From CAMYMG01 sp038259455 (lineage in GTDB: Bacteria > Pseudomonadota > Alphaproteobacteria > Rhizobiales > Rhizobiaceae): a DNA stretch of 7,982 bases. This document shows positions 1 to 6,788 of the stretch, piece by piece. The position numbers and the translations under genes were made by a program. Numbering within the stretch: the stretch's first letter is position 1; every line of letters begins with the position of its first letter. Where the stretch lies: positions 1 through 7,982 of the forward strand of contig JBBSOT010000229.1 of NCBI GenBank assembly GCA_038259455.1, given 5' to 3'. The notes under the pieces are model-generated. The model had not been told where the DNA came from, made no database searches, and worked only from the letters and a program-made list of their open reading frames with translations.

Positions 1-756
1 AAGGCCTACGACTTGCTTATACAGGCCGAGGCCGGTTTCCTGTCTGTGACCGGAACGCGGGACGAAATGGCGAAATCCGGCGTCTCCATTGCCGACATTG
101 CGGCCGGGGTCACTGCCTACCATTCAATTCTGGCGGCCCTCATTCATCGCGGAAGGTCCGGCGTGGGCGACAATATCGAGGTATCGATGCTGGAGGCGAT
201 GGCCGAATGGATGGGCTTCCCGATGTATTTCGCCATGGATGGCGCACCCCCGCCGCCGCGCAACGGTGCCGGGCATGCCACGATCTATCCCTACGGCCCC
301 TACGAAACCGCAGACAGTGGGGTGATGCTCGGCCTTCAGAACGACCGTGAGTGGATGGCGTTCGCGACCGACGTGTTGCACCGCCCGGATCTCGCCGGCG
401 ACAACCGGTTCAAGGGCAATTCCGGCCGTGCCGAACATTGCGATGTGCTGGAGCCGATCATCGTTTCCACCTTTGCCGAACTCTCCACAGAAGAAGTCGT
501 CGTGAGGCTCGAAAAGGCCGGCATTGGCACGGCGCGCATCAGCGACATGGCAGCGCTGTGGGCGCATCCGCAGCTCACCGCGCGCAAGCGGTGGGGCGAG
601 ATGGGGTCGCCTGCCGGGCCCCTACCCGCGCTTAAGCCGGTCAGTGGCGACGGTTGGGAGCCGCGCCTCGACCCGGTGCCAGCGCTTGGCGAGCACACCG
701 AGGCGATCCTCGCAGAATTCGGTCTCCACAGTCTCTGCAACACGAAGGACAGCTAA
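1..756 (+). CDS. Family III (CaiB/BaiF) CoA-transferase, 5'-truncated by window edge
   Basis: Transfers CoA between carboxylic acids, normally through an aspartyl-CoA thioester intermediate; cytoplasmic. The frame is open from base 1, so the visible 251 residues are the C-terminal part of a protein normally near 400 aa; the TTG at 13 is not the real start. Seen: YDLLIQAEAG at residues 3-12, where Asp4 aligns with the catalytic aspartate of the family; GVSIADIAAG (27-36); EVSMLEAMAEWMGFP (60-74); HATIYPYGPYE (92-102); QNDREW (113-118); and WAHPQLTARKRW (187-198). The EWMGFP and HATIYPYGP segments resemble the mesaconyl-CoA/itaconate/citramalate CoA-transferase branch more than carnitine or formyl-CoA transferases; this is recall-based, so the exact substrate is uncertain. 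Its stop overlaps the next gene's ATG by one base, and it precedes an acyl-CoA dehydrogenase, which suggests it activates the acid which that enzyme oxidises. Confidence 0.92.
   Translation, partial: KAYDLLIQAEAGFLSVTGTRDEMAKSGVSIADIAAGVTAYHSILAALIHRGRSGVGDNIEVSMLEAMAEWMGFPMYFAMDGAPPPPRNGAGHATIYPYGPYETADSGVMLGLQNDREWMAFATDVLHRPDLAGDNRFKGNSGRAEHCDVLEPIIVSTFAELSTEEVVVRLEKAGIGTARISDMAALWAHPQLTARKRWGEMGSPAGPLPALKPVSGDGWEPRLDPVPALGEHTEAILAEFGLHSLCNTKDS
744..749 (+). promoter_or_regulatory. Shine-Dalgarno for the acyl-CoA dehydrogenase gene
   Basis: GAAGGA lies six bases before the ATG at 756, inside the last codons of the CoA-transferase gene. It decides the start: the same frame is open further upstream, to about 654, but the upstream stretch encodes a shadow of the CoA-transferase, and only the ATG at 756 begins an acyl-CoA dehydrogenase-like N-terminus. 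Confidence 0.75.
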
Positions 757-1916
757 TGATCCCCAAGCCGGACCGTCATCAGGAGATGCGTGAAGCGCTG
801 CGAGCGCTCTGCGCTGAATTCCCGGCCGAGTACCACCGCAAGCACGATGCTGCCGCAAGTTATCCAGTCGAATTCATTGATGCGCTTACCAAGGCGGGCT
901 GGCTAGCAGCGATGATCCCGGAAGACTATGGCGGTTCTGGACTCGGGCTGACCGAGGCGACCGTGGTGATGGAAGAGATCAATCGCTCGGGAGGAAATGC
1001 CGGCCATTGCCACGGCCAGATGTATAACATGAGTACGCTGCTAAAACACGGATCGAAGGCGCAGAAGGACCTGTATCTGCCAAAGATCGCGTCGGGGGAT
1101 TTGCGGTTGCAGTCGATGGCCGTCACGGAGCCGACGACCGGCACGGATACCACAAAGCTCAAGACGACGGCGGTCAGGAAGGGCGACCGCTACGTGGTCA
1201 ACGGACAAAAAGTCTGGATCAGCCGCGTGCAGCACTCGGACCTGATGATACTGCTCGCGCGCACAACACCGCTTGCCGAGGTGAAAAGGAAATCGGAAGG
1301 CCTTTCGGTGTTCCTCGTCGATCTCCGTGCAGCTATCGGCAATGGGATGACGGTCACGCCGATCCGCAACATGGTCAATCACGAGACCAACGAGCTATTC
1401 TTCGACAATCTGGAGATCGCGGCCGAAAACCTTATCGGCGAAGAGGGAAAGGGCTTCAGGTACATTCTCGACGGGCTCAACGCCGAACGGACGCTGATTG
1501 CTGCCGAGTGCATCGGTGACGGATACTGGTTCATCGACAAGGTCTCGTCCTACACCCGCGAACGGATCGTTTTCGACCGACCGATTGGCCAGAACCAGGG
1601 CGTGCAGTTTCCCATCGCGCGCGCCTATGTGAACGTCGAGGCTGCCAATCTCATGCGCTTCGAGGCCGCGCGAAAGTTTGACGCTCATGAGGATTGCGGC
1701 GCCGAGGCAAACATGGCCAAGCTGCTCGCCGCCGACGCGTCTTGGGAAGCGGCAAATGCCTGCATCCAGTTTCACGGCGGTTTCGGCTTTGCCGCCGAAT
1801 ATGATGTCGAGCGGAAGTTCCGCGAGACACGGCTCTACCAGGTGGCTCCGATTTCGACCAATTTAATCCTGTCCTATGTGGCCGAGCACATACTCGACCT
1901 GCCGCGTTCGTTCTGA
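756..1916 (+). CDS. Acyl-CoA dehydrogenase (FAD), catalytic Glu probably in the isovaleryl-type position
   Basis: Oxidises an acyl-CoA to the 2,3-enoyl-CoA with FAD, passing electrons to electron-transfer flavoprotein; cytoplasmic. It has 386 aa, the usual family length, starting at the ATG that overlaps the previous stop (taATG). Domain order is helical N-terminal domain (about 5-118, with GWLAAMIPEDYGGSG at 48-62), beta domain with the flavin motif MAVTEPTTGTD (121-131) and W154 in QKVWIS, then C-terminal helical domain (about 230-386) with QFHGGFGFAAEYDVERKFRETRL ending near 360. Oddity: where medium-chain enzymes have the catalytic Glu of YEGT, this protein reads VAPIST (363-368). However LNAER (241-245) supplies Glu244, matching the base of isovaleryl-CoA and long-chain acyl-CoA dehydrogenases. 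A branched or substituted acyl-CoA is therefore plausible; the natural substrate is unknown. The neighbouring CoA-transferase would supply it. Confidence 0.95.
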   Translation: MIPKPDRHQEMREALRALCAEFPAEYHRKHDAAASYPVEFIDALTKAGWLAAMIPEDYGGSGLGLTEATVVMEEINRSGGNAGHCHGQMYNMSTLLKHGSKAQKDLYLPKIASGDLRLQSMAVTEPTTGTDTTKLKTTAVRKGDRYVVNGQKVWISRVQHSDLMILLARTTPLAEVKRKSEGLSVFLVDLRAAIGNGMTVTPIRNMVNHETNELFFDNLEIAAENLIGEEGKGFRYILDGLNAERTLIAAECIGDGYWFIDKVSSYTRERIVFDRPIGQNQGVQFPIARAYVNVEAANLMRFEAARKFDAHEDCGAEANMAKLLAADASWEAANACIQFHGGFGFAAEYDVERKFRETRLYQVAPISTNLILSYVAEHILDLPRSF

Positions 1917-1924
1917 GGAAAAAC

Positions 1925-3316
1925 ATGTCCGTTGCAGCCGAGAAAAATCCCGCCATGGCGAAGGCCAAGGGCACCGAAAGCGCGGCTCTAGCATCTTTCG
2001 CATCGTCGCTGCGCTACGAAGACATCCCCAAAAATGTCATCGACCGGACGACAGACTTCTTCGTCGACTGGGCCGGCTCAGCGCTCTCCGGGCGCGGCCA
2101 ACGCGCCGTTTCGGCACTTGAAGCCTTCGCCGCGACCATGGGACCGACGGACGGCCGGTCCGAAATTCTGACCACGCAGACTATGACGTCGCCGCTATTC
2201 GCCGCCTTGGTCAATGCGGCGGCATCACATATTTCAGAGCAGGACGACGTTCACAACGGCTCGGTGTTTCACCCGGCTGCGGTGGTATTCCCCGCCGCAC
2301 TCGCCACCGCCCAGCACATCGGTGCCTCTGGGCGTGATTTTATCGCTGCGTCGGTCGCCGGCTACGAGGTCGGCATTCGCGTCGGCGAGTTTCTCGGCAG
2401 ATCGCATTACCGGGTCTTTCACACGACGGGCACGGCCGGGACGGTCGCCTCGGCTGTAGCCGTTGGCAGATTAACCGGACTTGACCCAGCCCAAATGCTT
2501 CATGCCATCGGGTCCGCCGGAACGCAGGCAGCGGGACTTTGGGAGTTTTTGCGCGATGCAGCCGATTCGAAGCAGTTGCATACCGCCAAGGCTGCGTCCG
2601 ATGGACTCACCGCGGCGTTTCTCGCCAAAAGCGGGTTTACCGGTGCGAGGCAGATACTTGAAGGTCGACAGGGCATGGCTGCCGGCATGTCCAATGACGC
2701 CGATCCGGCTAAGCTGACTGACCGGCTTGGCGAACGCTGGGCAGTGCTTGAGACCTCATTCAAATATCACGCATCATGCCGCCACACGCATCCGGCTGCC
2801 GATGCGCTGCTGCAGGTGCTGCAAGCCAATGAACTGGCTGGGGAGAATATCGCCAGCATCATCGCCCATGTCCATCAGGGTGCGATCGACGTCCTCGGAC
2901 CGGTGATTGATCCGGTTACCGTGCATCAGGCGAAATTCTCGATGCCAGCTACGCTCGGTCTCATTGCCACGCATCGGCGCGCCGGCATGGCCGAATTCGA
3001 CGCATATCTTGGCGACCAGACCGCAACATCCTTCCTCAACCGCGTAGAGATGAAACTCGATTCGGAAGTCGATGCCGCCTACCCCAACCGTTGGATCGGC
3101 AAGGTGTCGGTGGCCACTACGTCCGGGAAGACGCTCGAGGGCCGCATTGACGAACCGAAGGGCGACCCCGGCAACACGCTTTCAAGGCCAGAAATAGACG
3201 CCAAGGCGCGAAGGCTTGCAGCCTACGGAAAAGGTCTCGACGAGGCCGGCATCGACGACCTCATGCCGCGCCTCTGGTCGATTGCCGACCGCAACGAGAT
3301 CGGCCGCCTTATCTAG
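1925..3316 (+). CDS. MmgE/PrpD family protein (dehydratase, decarboxylase or epimerase)
   Basis: The family includes 2-methylcitrate dehydratase (PrpD), cis-aconitate decarboxylase and iminodisuccinate epimerase, all acting on small polycarboxylates without a metal cluster. It has 463 aa, full length. The ATG at 1925 follows AGGAA (1916-1920) and sits eight bases after the previous stop. Seen: helical N-terminal domain with HISEQDDVHNGSVFHPAAV (102-120), holding the Asp/His cluster of the active site; RVFHTTGTAG (163-172) with His166; SKQLHTAKAASDGL (215-228) with Lys216 and Lys222; FKYHASCRHTHPAADA (279-294) with Lys280, Cys285 and His287/His289, then a small C-terminal lid domain. The catalytic signature looks intact, so it is probably active. 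No prpB, prpC or prpE partner is visible, so propionate catabolism is not supported. Third gene of the unit; it probably acts before or after the CoA steps. It ends 93 bases before the convergent hydantoinase gene. Confidence 0.93.
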   Translation: MSVAAEKNPAMAKAKGTESAALASFASSLRYEDIPKNVIDRTTDFFVDWAGSALSGRGQRAVSALEAFAATMGPTDGRSEILTTQTMTSPLFAALVNAAASHISEQDDVHNGSVFHPAAVVFPAALATAQHIGASGRDFIAASVAGYEVGIRVGEFLGRSHYRVFHTTGTAGTVASAVAVGRLTGLDPAQMLHAIGSAGTQAAGLWEFLRDAADSKQLHTAKAASDGLTAAFLAKSGFTGARQILEGRQGMAAGMSNDADPAKLTDRLGERWAVLETSFKYHASCRHTHPAADALLQVLQANELAGENIASIIAHVHQGAIDVLGPVIDPVTVHQAKFSMPATLGLIATHRRAGMAEFDAYLGDQTATSFLNRVEMKLDSEVDAAYPNRWIGKVSVATTSGKTLEGRIDEPKGDPGNTLSRPEIDAKARRLAAYGKGLDEAGIDDLMPRLWSIADRNEIGRLI

Positions 3317-3350
3317 CAGCGACCTTCTCCAGATGACATGACAACCGCAG

Positions 3351-3379
3351 AAAAAAGAGCCCGACGATTGGCGCCGGGC
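3351..3379 (-). terminator. Rho-independent terminator of the leftward operon
   Basis: Read on the minus strand, GCCCG (3379-3375) pairs with CGGGC (3363-3359). An inner CG/CG pair follows across a single mismatch, giving a five-base loop (CCAAT). The stem is followed by TC and six Ts (3356-3351). It lies 31 bases past the hydantoinase stop. On the plus strand the hairpin is preceded by As but followed by CCAAACGGG, so it should work well only for the leftward transcript. Confidence 0.8.
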
Positions 3380-3409
3380 CCAAACGGGAAAACTGCGGGC
3401 GCAGGCGGG

Positions 3410-4867
3410 TTACACGCCGATTGGCATATGCTCGGCCGACCGAGTGACTGCACGTGGCGCAGTAAGTTCCTTCCAGGCTGACAGGGCCTTGTTCACGGCT
3501 GGAAACGGCTTGCGCTTGACGAGCTTTCCACGACCGGGCTTGGGCTGGGAGTTCTGGCCGTAGGACCACACGACCTCGCCGCGCGACAGCGTGTAACGCG
3601 CCTGCCCGTTGACCTTGATTCCCTCGAACACGTTGTAGTCGATAATCGACTTCTGATTGGCCGCCGAAATCGTCTTGGATAGTTTCGGATCCCAGACAAC
3701 GAGGTCAGCGTCCGATCCCGGCAGGATGGCACCCTTCTGCGGATAGATGTTGAGGATCTGGGCAATATTGGTTGAGGTCACCGCTACGAACTCGTTGGGG
3801 GTAATGCGACCGGTCTCGACGCCCCTCGTCCAAAGAACGGCGAGCCGGTCCTCAAGTCCGCCAGTCCCATTCGGGATCTTTGTGAAGTTGCCGATGCCCG
3901 TCCGCTTCTGTTCAGTGGTGAAGGCGCAGTGATCGGTTGCGACCACCTGAAGCGAGCCCGAAGACAGACCCGCCCAAAGCGAATCCTGATGCTTCTTGTC
4001 TCGGAACGGCGGGCTCATCACGCGCCTTGCGGCGTAGTCCCAGTCCTTGTTCTGGTACTCGCTCTCATCGAGCGTAAGGTGCTGGATCAGCGGTTCGCCG
4101 AAGACACGCATCCCCTTCTGACGCGCGCGCCTGATAGCTTCATGCGCCTGCTCGCTCGATGTGTGCACAATGTAGACGGGCACGCCTGCAGCATCGGCGA
4201 TCATGATGGCGCGGTTCGTCGCCTCGCCCTCGACTTCCGGCGGCCGCGAATAGGCATGTGCCTCCGGTCCCGAAATGCCGGAATTCATGTACTTTTCCTG
4301 CAGCGCGGCGATGATGTCGCCATTCTCGGCATGTACTAGCGGCAAGGCGCCGAGTGCTGCGCAGCGCTGGAAGGAGGCGAACATCTCGTCGTCATTCACC
4401 ATCAAAGCGCCCTTGTAGGCCATGAAATGCTTGAACGTGTTGACGCCGCGATCGATCACCTTCGGCATCTCGTCGAAGTGCTTCTCCGACCAACCATTGA
4501 CACACATGTGCAGGGAGTAGTCGGAGGAAGCCTGACGCTCGGCCTTGTTCTCCCAATCATCGAGCGCGGCCAGCATGCCGTCCGGTCCCGGAATGACAAA
4601 GTCAACGACGAGCGTCGTGCCGCCAGAGATGGCCGCGAACGTGCCGCTTTCCCAGGTCTCAGCGGCCGTGGTGCCCATGAACGGCATTTCGAGGTGCGTG
4701 TGCGGATCGATGCCACCAGGCATGATGTAAGCGCCATCGGCGTCCACAACGGTGTCGCCCTTCAGATCGGGGCCGATCGCGGCGATGGTCTCGCCTTCGA
4801 TCAGGATGTCCGCCTTGTAAGTCCGGTCGGCGGCAACGATCGTTCCGCCCTTGATGACTGTAGACAT
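3410..4867 (-). CDS. hydA: D-hydantoinase / dihydropyrimidinase
   Basis: Cytoplasmic zinc amidohydrolase that opens the ring of 5-substituted hydantoins or 5,6-dihydropyrimidines to N-carbamoyl amino acids. It has 485 aa, the usual length. The complete binuclear metal site is visible: His56 and His58 in DPHTHLEMPFMGT, the carboxylated Lys146 in NTFKHFMAYKG, His179 in PLVHAENG, His235 in YIVHTSS and Asp312 in ATDHCAF. Tyr151 (five after the lysine) and Ser285 in VMSPPF match the residues that bind the ureide ring in characterised enzymes. The C-terminal part has the amidohydrolase sandwich segment GSDADLVVWDP (384-394) and a basic tail. The ATG at 4867 has AAGGGAGAG about six bases upstream. 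It is the last gene of the operon, 62 bases after the carbamoylase gene. Hydantoin and dihydropyrimidine specificities cannot be told apart from sequence alone; the D-carbamoylase neighbour favours hydantoins, giving D-amino acid precursors. Confidence 0.96.
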   Translation of the reverse strand: MSTVIKGGTIVAADRTYKADILIEGETIAAIGPDLKGDTVVDADGAYIMPGGIDPHTHLEMPFMGTTAAETWESGTFAAISGGTTLVVDFVIPGPDGMLAALDDWENKAERQASSDYSLHMCVNGWSEKHFDEMPKVIDRGVNTFKHFMAYKGALMVNDDEMFASFQRCAALGALPLVHAENGDIIAALQEKYMNSGISGPEAHAYSRPPEVEGEATNRAIMIADAAGVPVYIVHTSSEQAHEAIRRARQKGMRVFGEPLIQHLTLDESEYQNKDWDYAARRVMSPPFRDKKHQDSLWAGLSSGSLQVVATDHCAFTTEQKRTGIGNFTKIPNGTGGLEDRLAVLWTRGVETGRITPNEFVAVTSTNIAQILNIYPQKGAILPGSDADLVVWDPKLSKTISAANQKSIIDYNVFEGIKVNGQARYTLSRGEVVWSYGQNSQPKPGRGKLVKRKPFPAVNKALSAWKELTAPRAVTRSAEHMPIGV

Positions 4868-4881
4868 TGTTCACTCTCCCT

Positions 4882-4893
4882 TGATTGCAATCA
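4882..4893. promoter_or_regulatory. Perfect 12-bp palindrome TGATTGCAATCA before hydA
   Basis: TGATTGCAATCA is its own reverse complement. It ends just upstream of the hydA Shine-Dalgarno sequence, in the only sizeable gap inside the leftward operon, and is AT-rich against a GC-rich background. It could be an operator or a fortuitous palindrome; no second copy was noticed elsewhere in the window. Function is not established. Confidence 0.3.
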
Positions 4894-4921
4894 TTTTGCC
4901 CGGCTGGAGCCGCGTTGTCAG

Positions 4922-4937
4922 CCGATTCATCAATCGG
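4922..4937 (-). other. Inverted repeat (6-bp stem, 4-nt loop) over the carbamoylase stop codon
   Basis: CCGATT (4922-4927) and AATCGG (4932-4937) are perfectly complementary around a four-base loop, so the mRNA could form a small hairpin spanning the last codons and stop of the carbamoylase gene. There is no U-run after it on the minus strand, so it is not an intrinsic terminator. It could influence mRNA processing or the relative expression of hydA, or be incidental. Confidence 0.35.
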
Positions 4938-5868
4938 GCAGTGGAATCACGCCCTTTGTTTCCACGATGAGCCGGTATGCGTCGGGCTCACGATGCTTGC
5001 CGAAGTTGAAGATGGTTTCGCGGTAGCGGGTACCCAGGTCCAGGTCACAGCGCGCGGTGATGACCTCGTCTTCCAGCGAAACCGCCTGCGCCACGATCTC
5101 GCCAGACGGCGCTATAATGACGCTCTGGCCGACCATGTTGGAGCCCTCCTCGACGCCGCACTTCGCAGTGCCTATCACCCAGGTCGAATTCTGATAGGCC
5201 CCGGCCTGCATCGACAAGTGGTTGTGGAACTGCGTGAGGCTGTCGATGTCTTTGTGCCCGGTGTGGTCATAGGGAGTGTTGTAGCCGAGCATCACCATCT
5301 CAACGCCCTGCAGCCCCATCACCCGATATGTTTCGGGCCAGCGTCTGTCGTTGCATATACACATGCCCATGACGCCGCCGAAAGCCTTCCACACCTTGAA
5401 GCCGTAGTTGCCCGGCTCGAAGTAGCGCTTCTCCAGATGTTGGTGGGCCCGATCGGGCTGCGGCTCGGCATGGCCGGGAAGGTGCACCTTGCGGTATTTT
5501 CCCACGATACTGCCGGATCGATCGACGAGAATGGATGTGTTGAAGCGCCGCTTGCGGTTGTCCTCCATGACCAGTTCCGCATAGCCGAGATAGAACCCGA
5601 TCCCGAGCTTCTTCGCCTCATCAAAAAGGGGCTGGGTGTCTCGTCCCGGCATCTGCTTCTCGTAGTAGCTGTCGAGTTCGTCCTCGTCCTCGATCATCCA
5701 GCGCGGGAAAAAAGTCGTCAGCGCCATCTCAGTAAAAACCACAAGGTCGGCATTGCGCGCTTTCGCATCGCGCATCATGGCGACGAGACGCCCTACTGTA
5801 TCCTTGCGGGTCTCCGACTTCGCTATTGGGCCCATCTGGGCAGCCGCGGCGTTTATGATCCGTGTCAT
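4930..5868 (-). CDS. N-carbamoyl-D-amino acid hydrolase (D-carbamoylase), nitrilase superfamily
   Basis: Hydrolyses the carbamoyl group of N-carbamoyl-D-amino acids to give the D-amino acid, CO2 and ammonia; cytoplasmic. At 312 aa it is slightly longer than the roughly 304-aa Agrobacterium enzyme, which it resembles along its whole length (ALTTFFPRW, RRFNTSILVD, LEKRYFEPG, CNDRRWPE, LSMQAG.YQN, LEDEVITA). The nitrilase triad is intact at the same numbering as that enzyme: Glu47 (FTEMAL), Lys127 (KYRKVHLPGH) and Cys172 (CICNDRRW). His129, His144, Arg175 and Arg176, which line the substrate carboxylate pocket in the D-carbamoylase, are also present. Beta-ureidopropionase is the main alternative, but similarity to D-carbamoylase is much closer. 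The ATG overlaps the preceding stop (ATGA, 5868-5865) and has a strong GGAGGA six bases upstream, so translation is coupled to the dehydrogenase gene. Its product step follows that of the hydantoinase encoded next. Confidence 0.95.
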   Translation of the reverse strand: MTRIINAAAAQMGPIAKSETRKDTVGRLVAMMRDAKARNADLVVFTEMALTTFFPRWMIEDEDELDSYYEKQMPGRDTQPLFDEAKKLGIGFYLGYAELVMEDNRKRRFNTSILVDRSGSIVGKYRKVHLPGHAEPQPDRAHQHLEKRYFEPGNYGFKVWKAFGGVMGMCICNDRRWPETYRVMGLQGVEMVMLGYNTPYDHTGHKDIDSLTQFHNHLSMQAGAYQNSTWVIGTAKCGVEEGSNMVGQSVIIAPSGEIVAQAVSLEDEVITARCDLDLGTRYRETIFNFGKHREPDAYRLIVETKGVIPLPD

Positions 5869-6788
5869 TGGTTATCCTCCTGCGCGGGGCCGCCGCTGGC
5901 GGCCAGGTAACGATAGATCTCGGTGTGGTCGGCGCCCTTGCCGAGTGTCTTGGAGGCCCGGGTCCAAAGTTCGGCTGCATTGCGCGCGCCATCGGCGTTC
6001 ATTCCGAGATGGCCGGCGAGGTCCGCTGCAGTACGCAGGTCCTTGGCCATCAGCTGCATCGAAAATGCCGAGGCGAAACTTCCCGACAGGATGAACGGCT
6101 TCATCTTCACTTCGGTCGAGTTGTTGCGCCCGGTCGAGACGTTAAGCACGTCGACCAGAATGTTCGGATCGATGCCAAATTTCTCGGCGATTATCGAAGC
6201 TTCACAAGCAGCTGCAAGACCCGCCGCAGACACATAATTATTGAGCGCCTTCACGGCGTGACCCGAACCGACCGGTCCTGTCGAGAAGATCGACTTCCCC
6301 ATCGCCTCGAAAAGCGGTCGAGCGCGCTTGATGGCGCGTGAGTCGCCGCCCGCCATGATGGCAAGAGAGCCATCCAGCGCGCGCCTGACTCCACCTGACA
6401 CAGGCGCGTCGATCAGCGAAATGCCCCTTAGCGCCAGATCTGCGGCGAGTTGCTGGGTCGCCACCGGCGCTGACGAACTCATGTCTATGTTAAGTGCGCC
6501 CGCAGACAAGGCCGCCACTGCCCCGGTCGGCCCCAGCAGCGCTTCTCGAACCACGCGGTCGTCGGGCAGCATGGTGATGACGATCGATACACCATCGGCC
6601 GCTGCGCGCGCGTCGGCGACTGCCGTGCCACCGTTTGCAGCGAAGGCAGAACGCGCCTGCTCCGAGAGATCGCTGCCACGCACGTCGAAACCCGCACCGA
6701 CCAGTCGCGACGCCATTGGCAGGCCCATCATGCCGAGCCCGATGAAGGCGACCGGCACCGTGGCGGATTTTGCGCAGGCGTCAGTCAA
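5865..6788 (-). CDS. 3-hydroxyisobutyrate dehydrogenase-family (beta-hydroxyacid) oxidoreductase
   Basis: NAD(P)-dependent oxidation of a beta-hydroxy acid to the semialdehyde or keto acid, or the reverse; relatives reduce tartronate semialdehyde or imines. From the proposed TTG start it has 307 aa, close to the family's roughly 295. Rossmann motif AFIGLGMMGLPMA (14-26); Asp40 at the end of the second strand suggests NAD rather than NADP; substrate loop DAPVSGG (127-133); catalytic segment GSGHAVKALNN with Lys180 and Asn184; conserved KDL at 249-251. All key residues are present. Start choice: TTG at 6788 has AAGGAA seven bases upstream and overlaps the previous gene's stop by eight bases. 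A TTG at 6818 would add ten unlikely residues, and a GTG at residue 11 lacks a ribosome site. The stop overlaps the carbamoylase ATG. In a reductive pyrimidine route it could handle malonate or methylmalonate semialdehyde; the real substrate is unknown. Confidence 0.92.
   Translation of the reverse strand: MTDACAKSATVPVAFIGLGMMGLPMASRLVGAGFDVRGSDLSEQARSAFAANGGTAVADARAAADGVSIVITMLPDDRVVREALLGPTGAVAALSAGALNIDMSSSAPVATQQLAADLALRGISLIDAPVSGGVRRALDGSLAIMAGGDSRAIKRARPLFEAMGKSIFSTGPVGSGHAVKALNNYVSAAGLAAACEASIIAEKFGIDPNILVDVLNVSTGRNNSTEVKMKPFILSGSFASAFSMQLMAKDLRTAADLAGHLGMNADGARNAAELWTRASKTLGKGADHTEIYRYLAASGGPAQEDNQ
5875..5880 (-). promoter_or_regulatory. Strong Shine-Dalgarno for the D-carbamoylase gene
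   Basis: GGAGGA on the minus strand, six bases before the ATG at 5868, lies within the last codons of the upstream dehydrogenase gene and supports the ATGA stop-start overlap. Confidence 0.85.

Noticed and set aside
654..755. Upstream extension of the acyl-CoA dehydrogenase by 34 codons
   Set aside because: The extension overlaps the conserved C-terminus of the CoA-transferase in another frame, and the ATG at 756 has a good ribosome site and gives the normal family length.
1925..3316. Annotation as prpD (2-methylcitrate dehydratase)
   Set aside because: Family membership is clear, but no methylcitrate cycle neighbours are present, so the specific symbol is not supported.
3393..3404. Small inverted repeat CTGCGGGCGCAG near the hydantoinase stop
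   Set aside because: The stem is only four or five bases, with no T-run on either strand, so it is too weak to call a terminator.
4901..4912. Inverted repeat CGGCTGGAGCCG in the gap before hydA
   Set aside because: It has a short stem and no T-run, and GC-rich repeats of this size are common by chance.
4427..5026. 199-codon plus-strand open frame opposite the hydantoinase and intergenic gap
   Set aside because: It is a mirror of the hydantoinase codon pattern with no family resemblance and no supporting gene context.
4885..5910. Long 341-codon open frame on the plus strand opposite the carbamoylase gene
   Set aside because: It has no recognisable motif, and the minus strand has a convincing full-length enzyme with an intact triad. 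Long antisense frames are common in GC-rich coding DNA.
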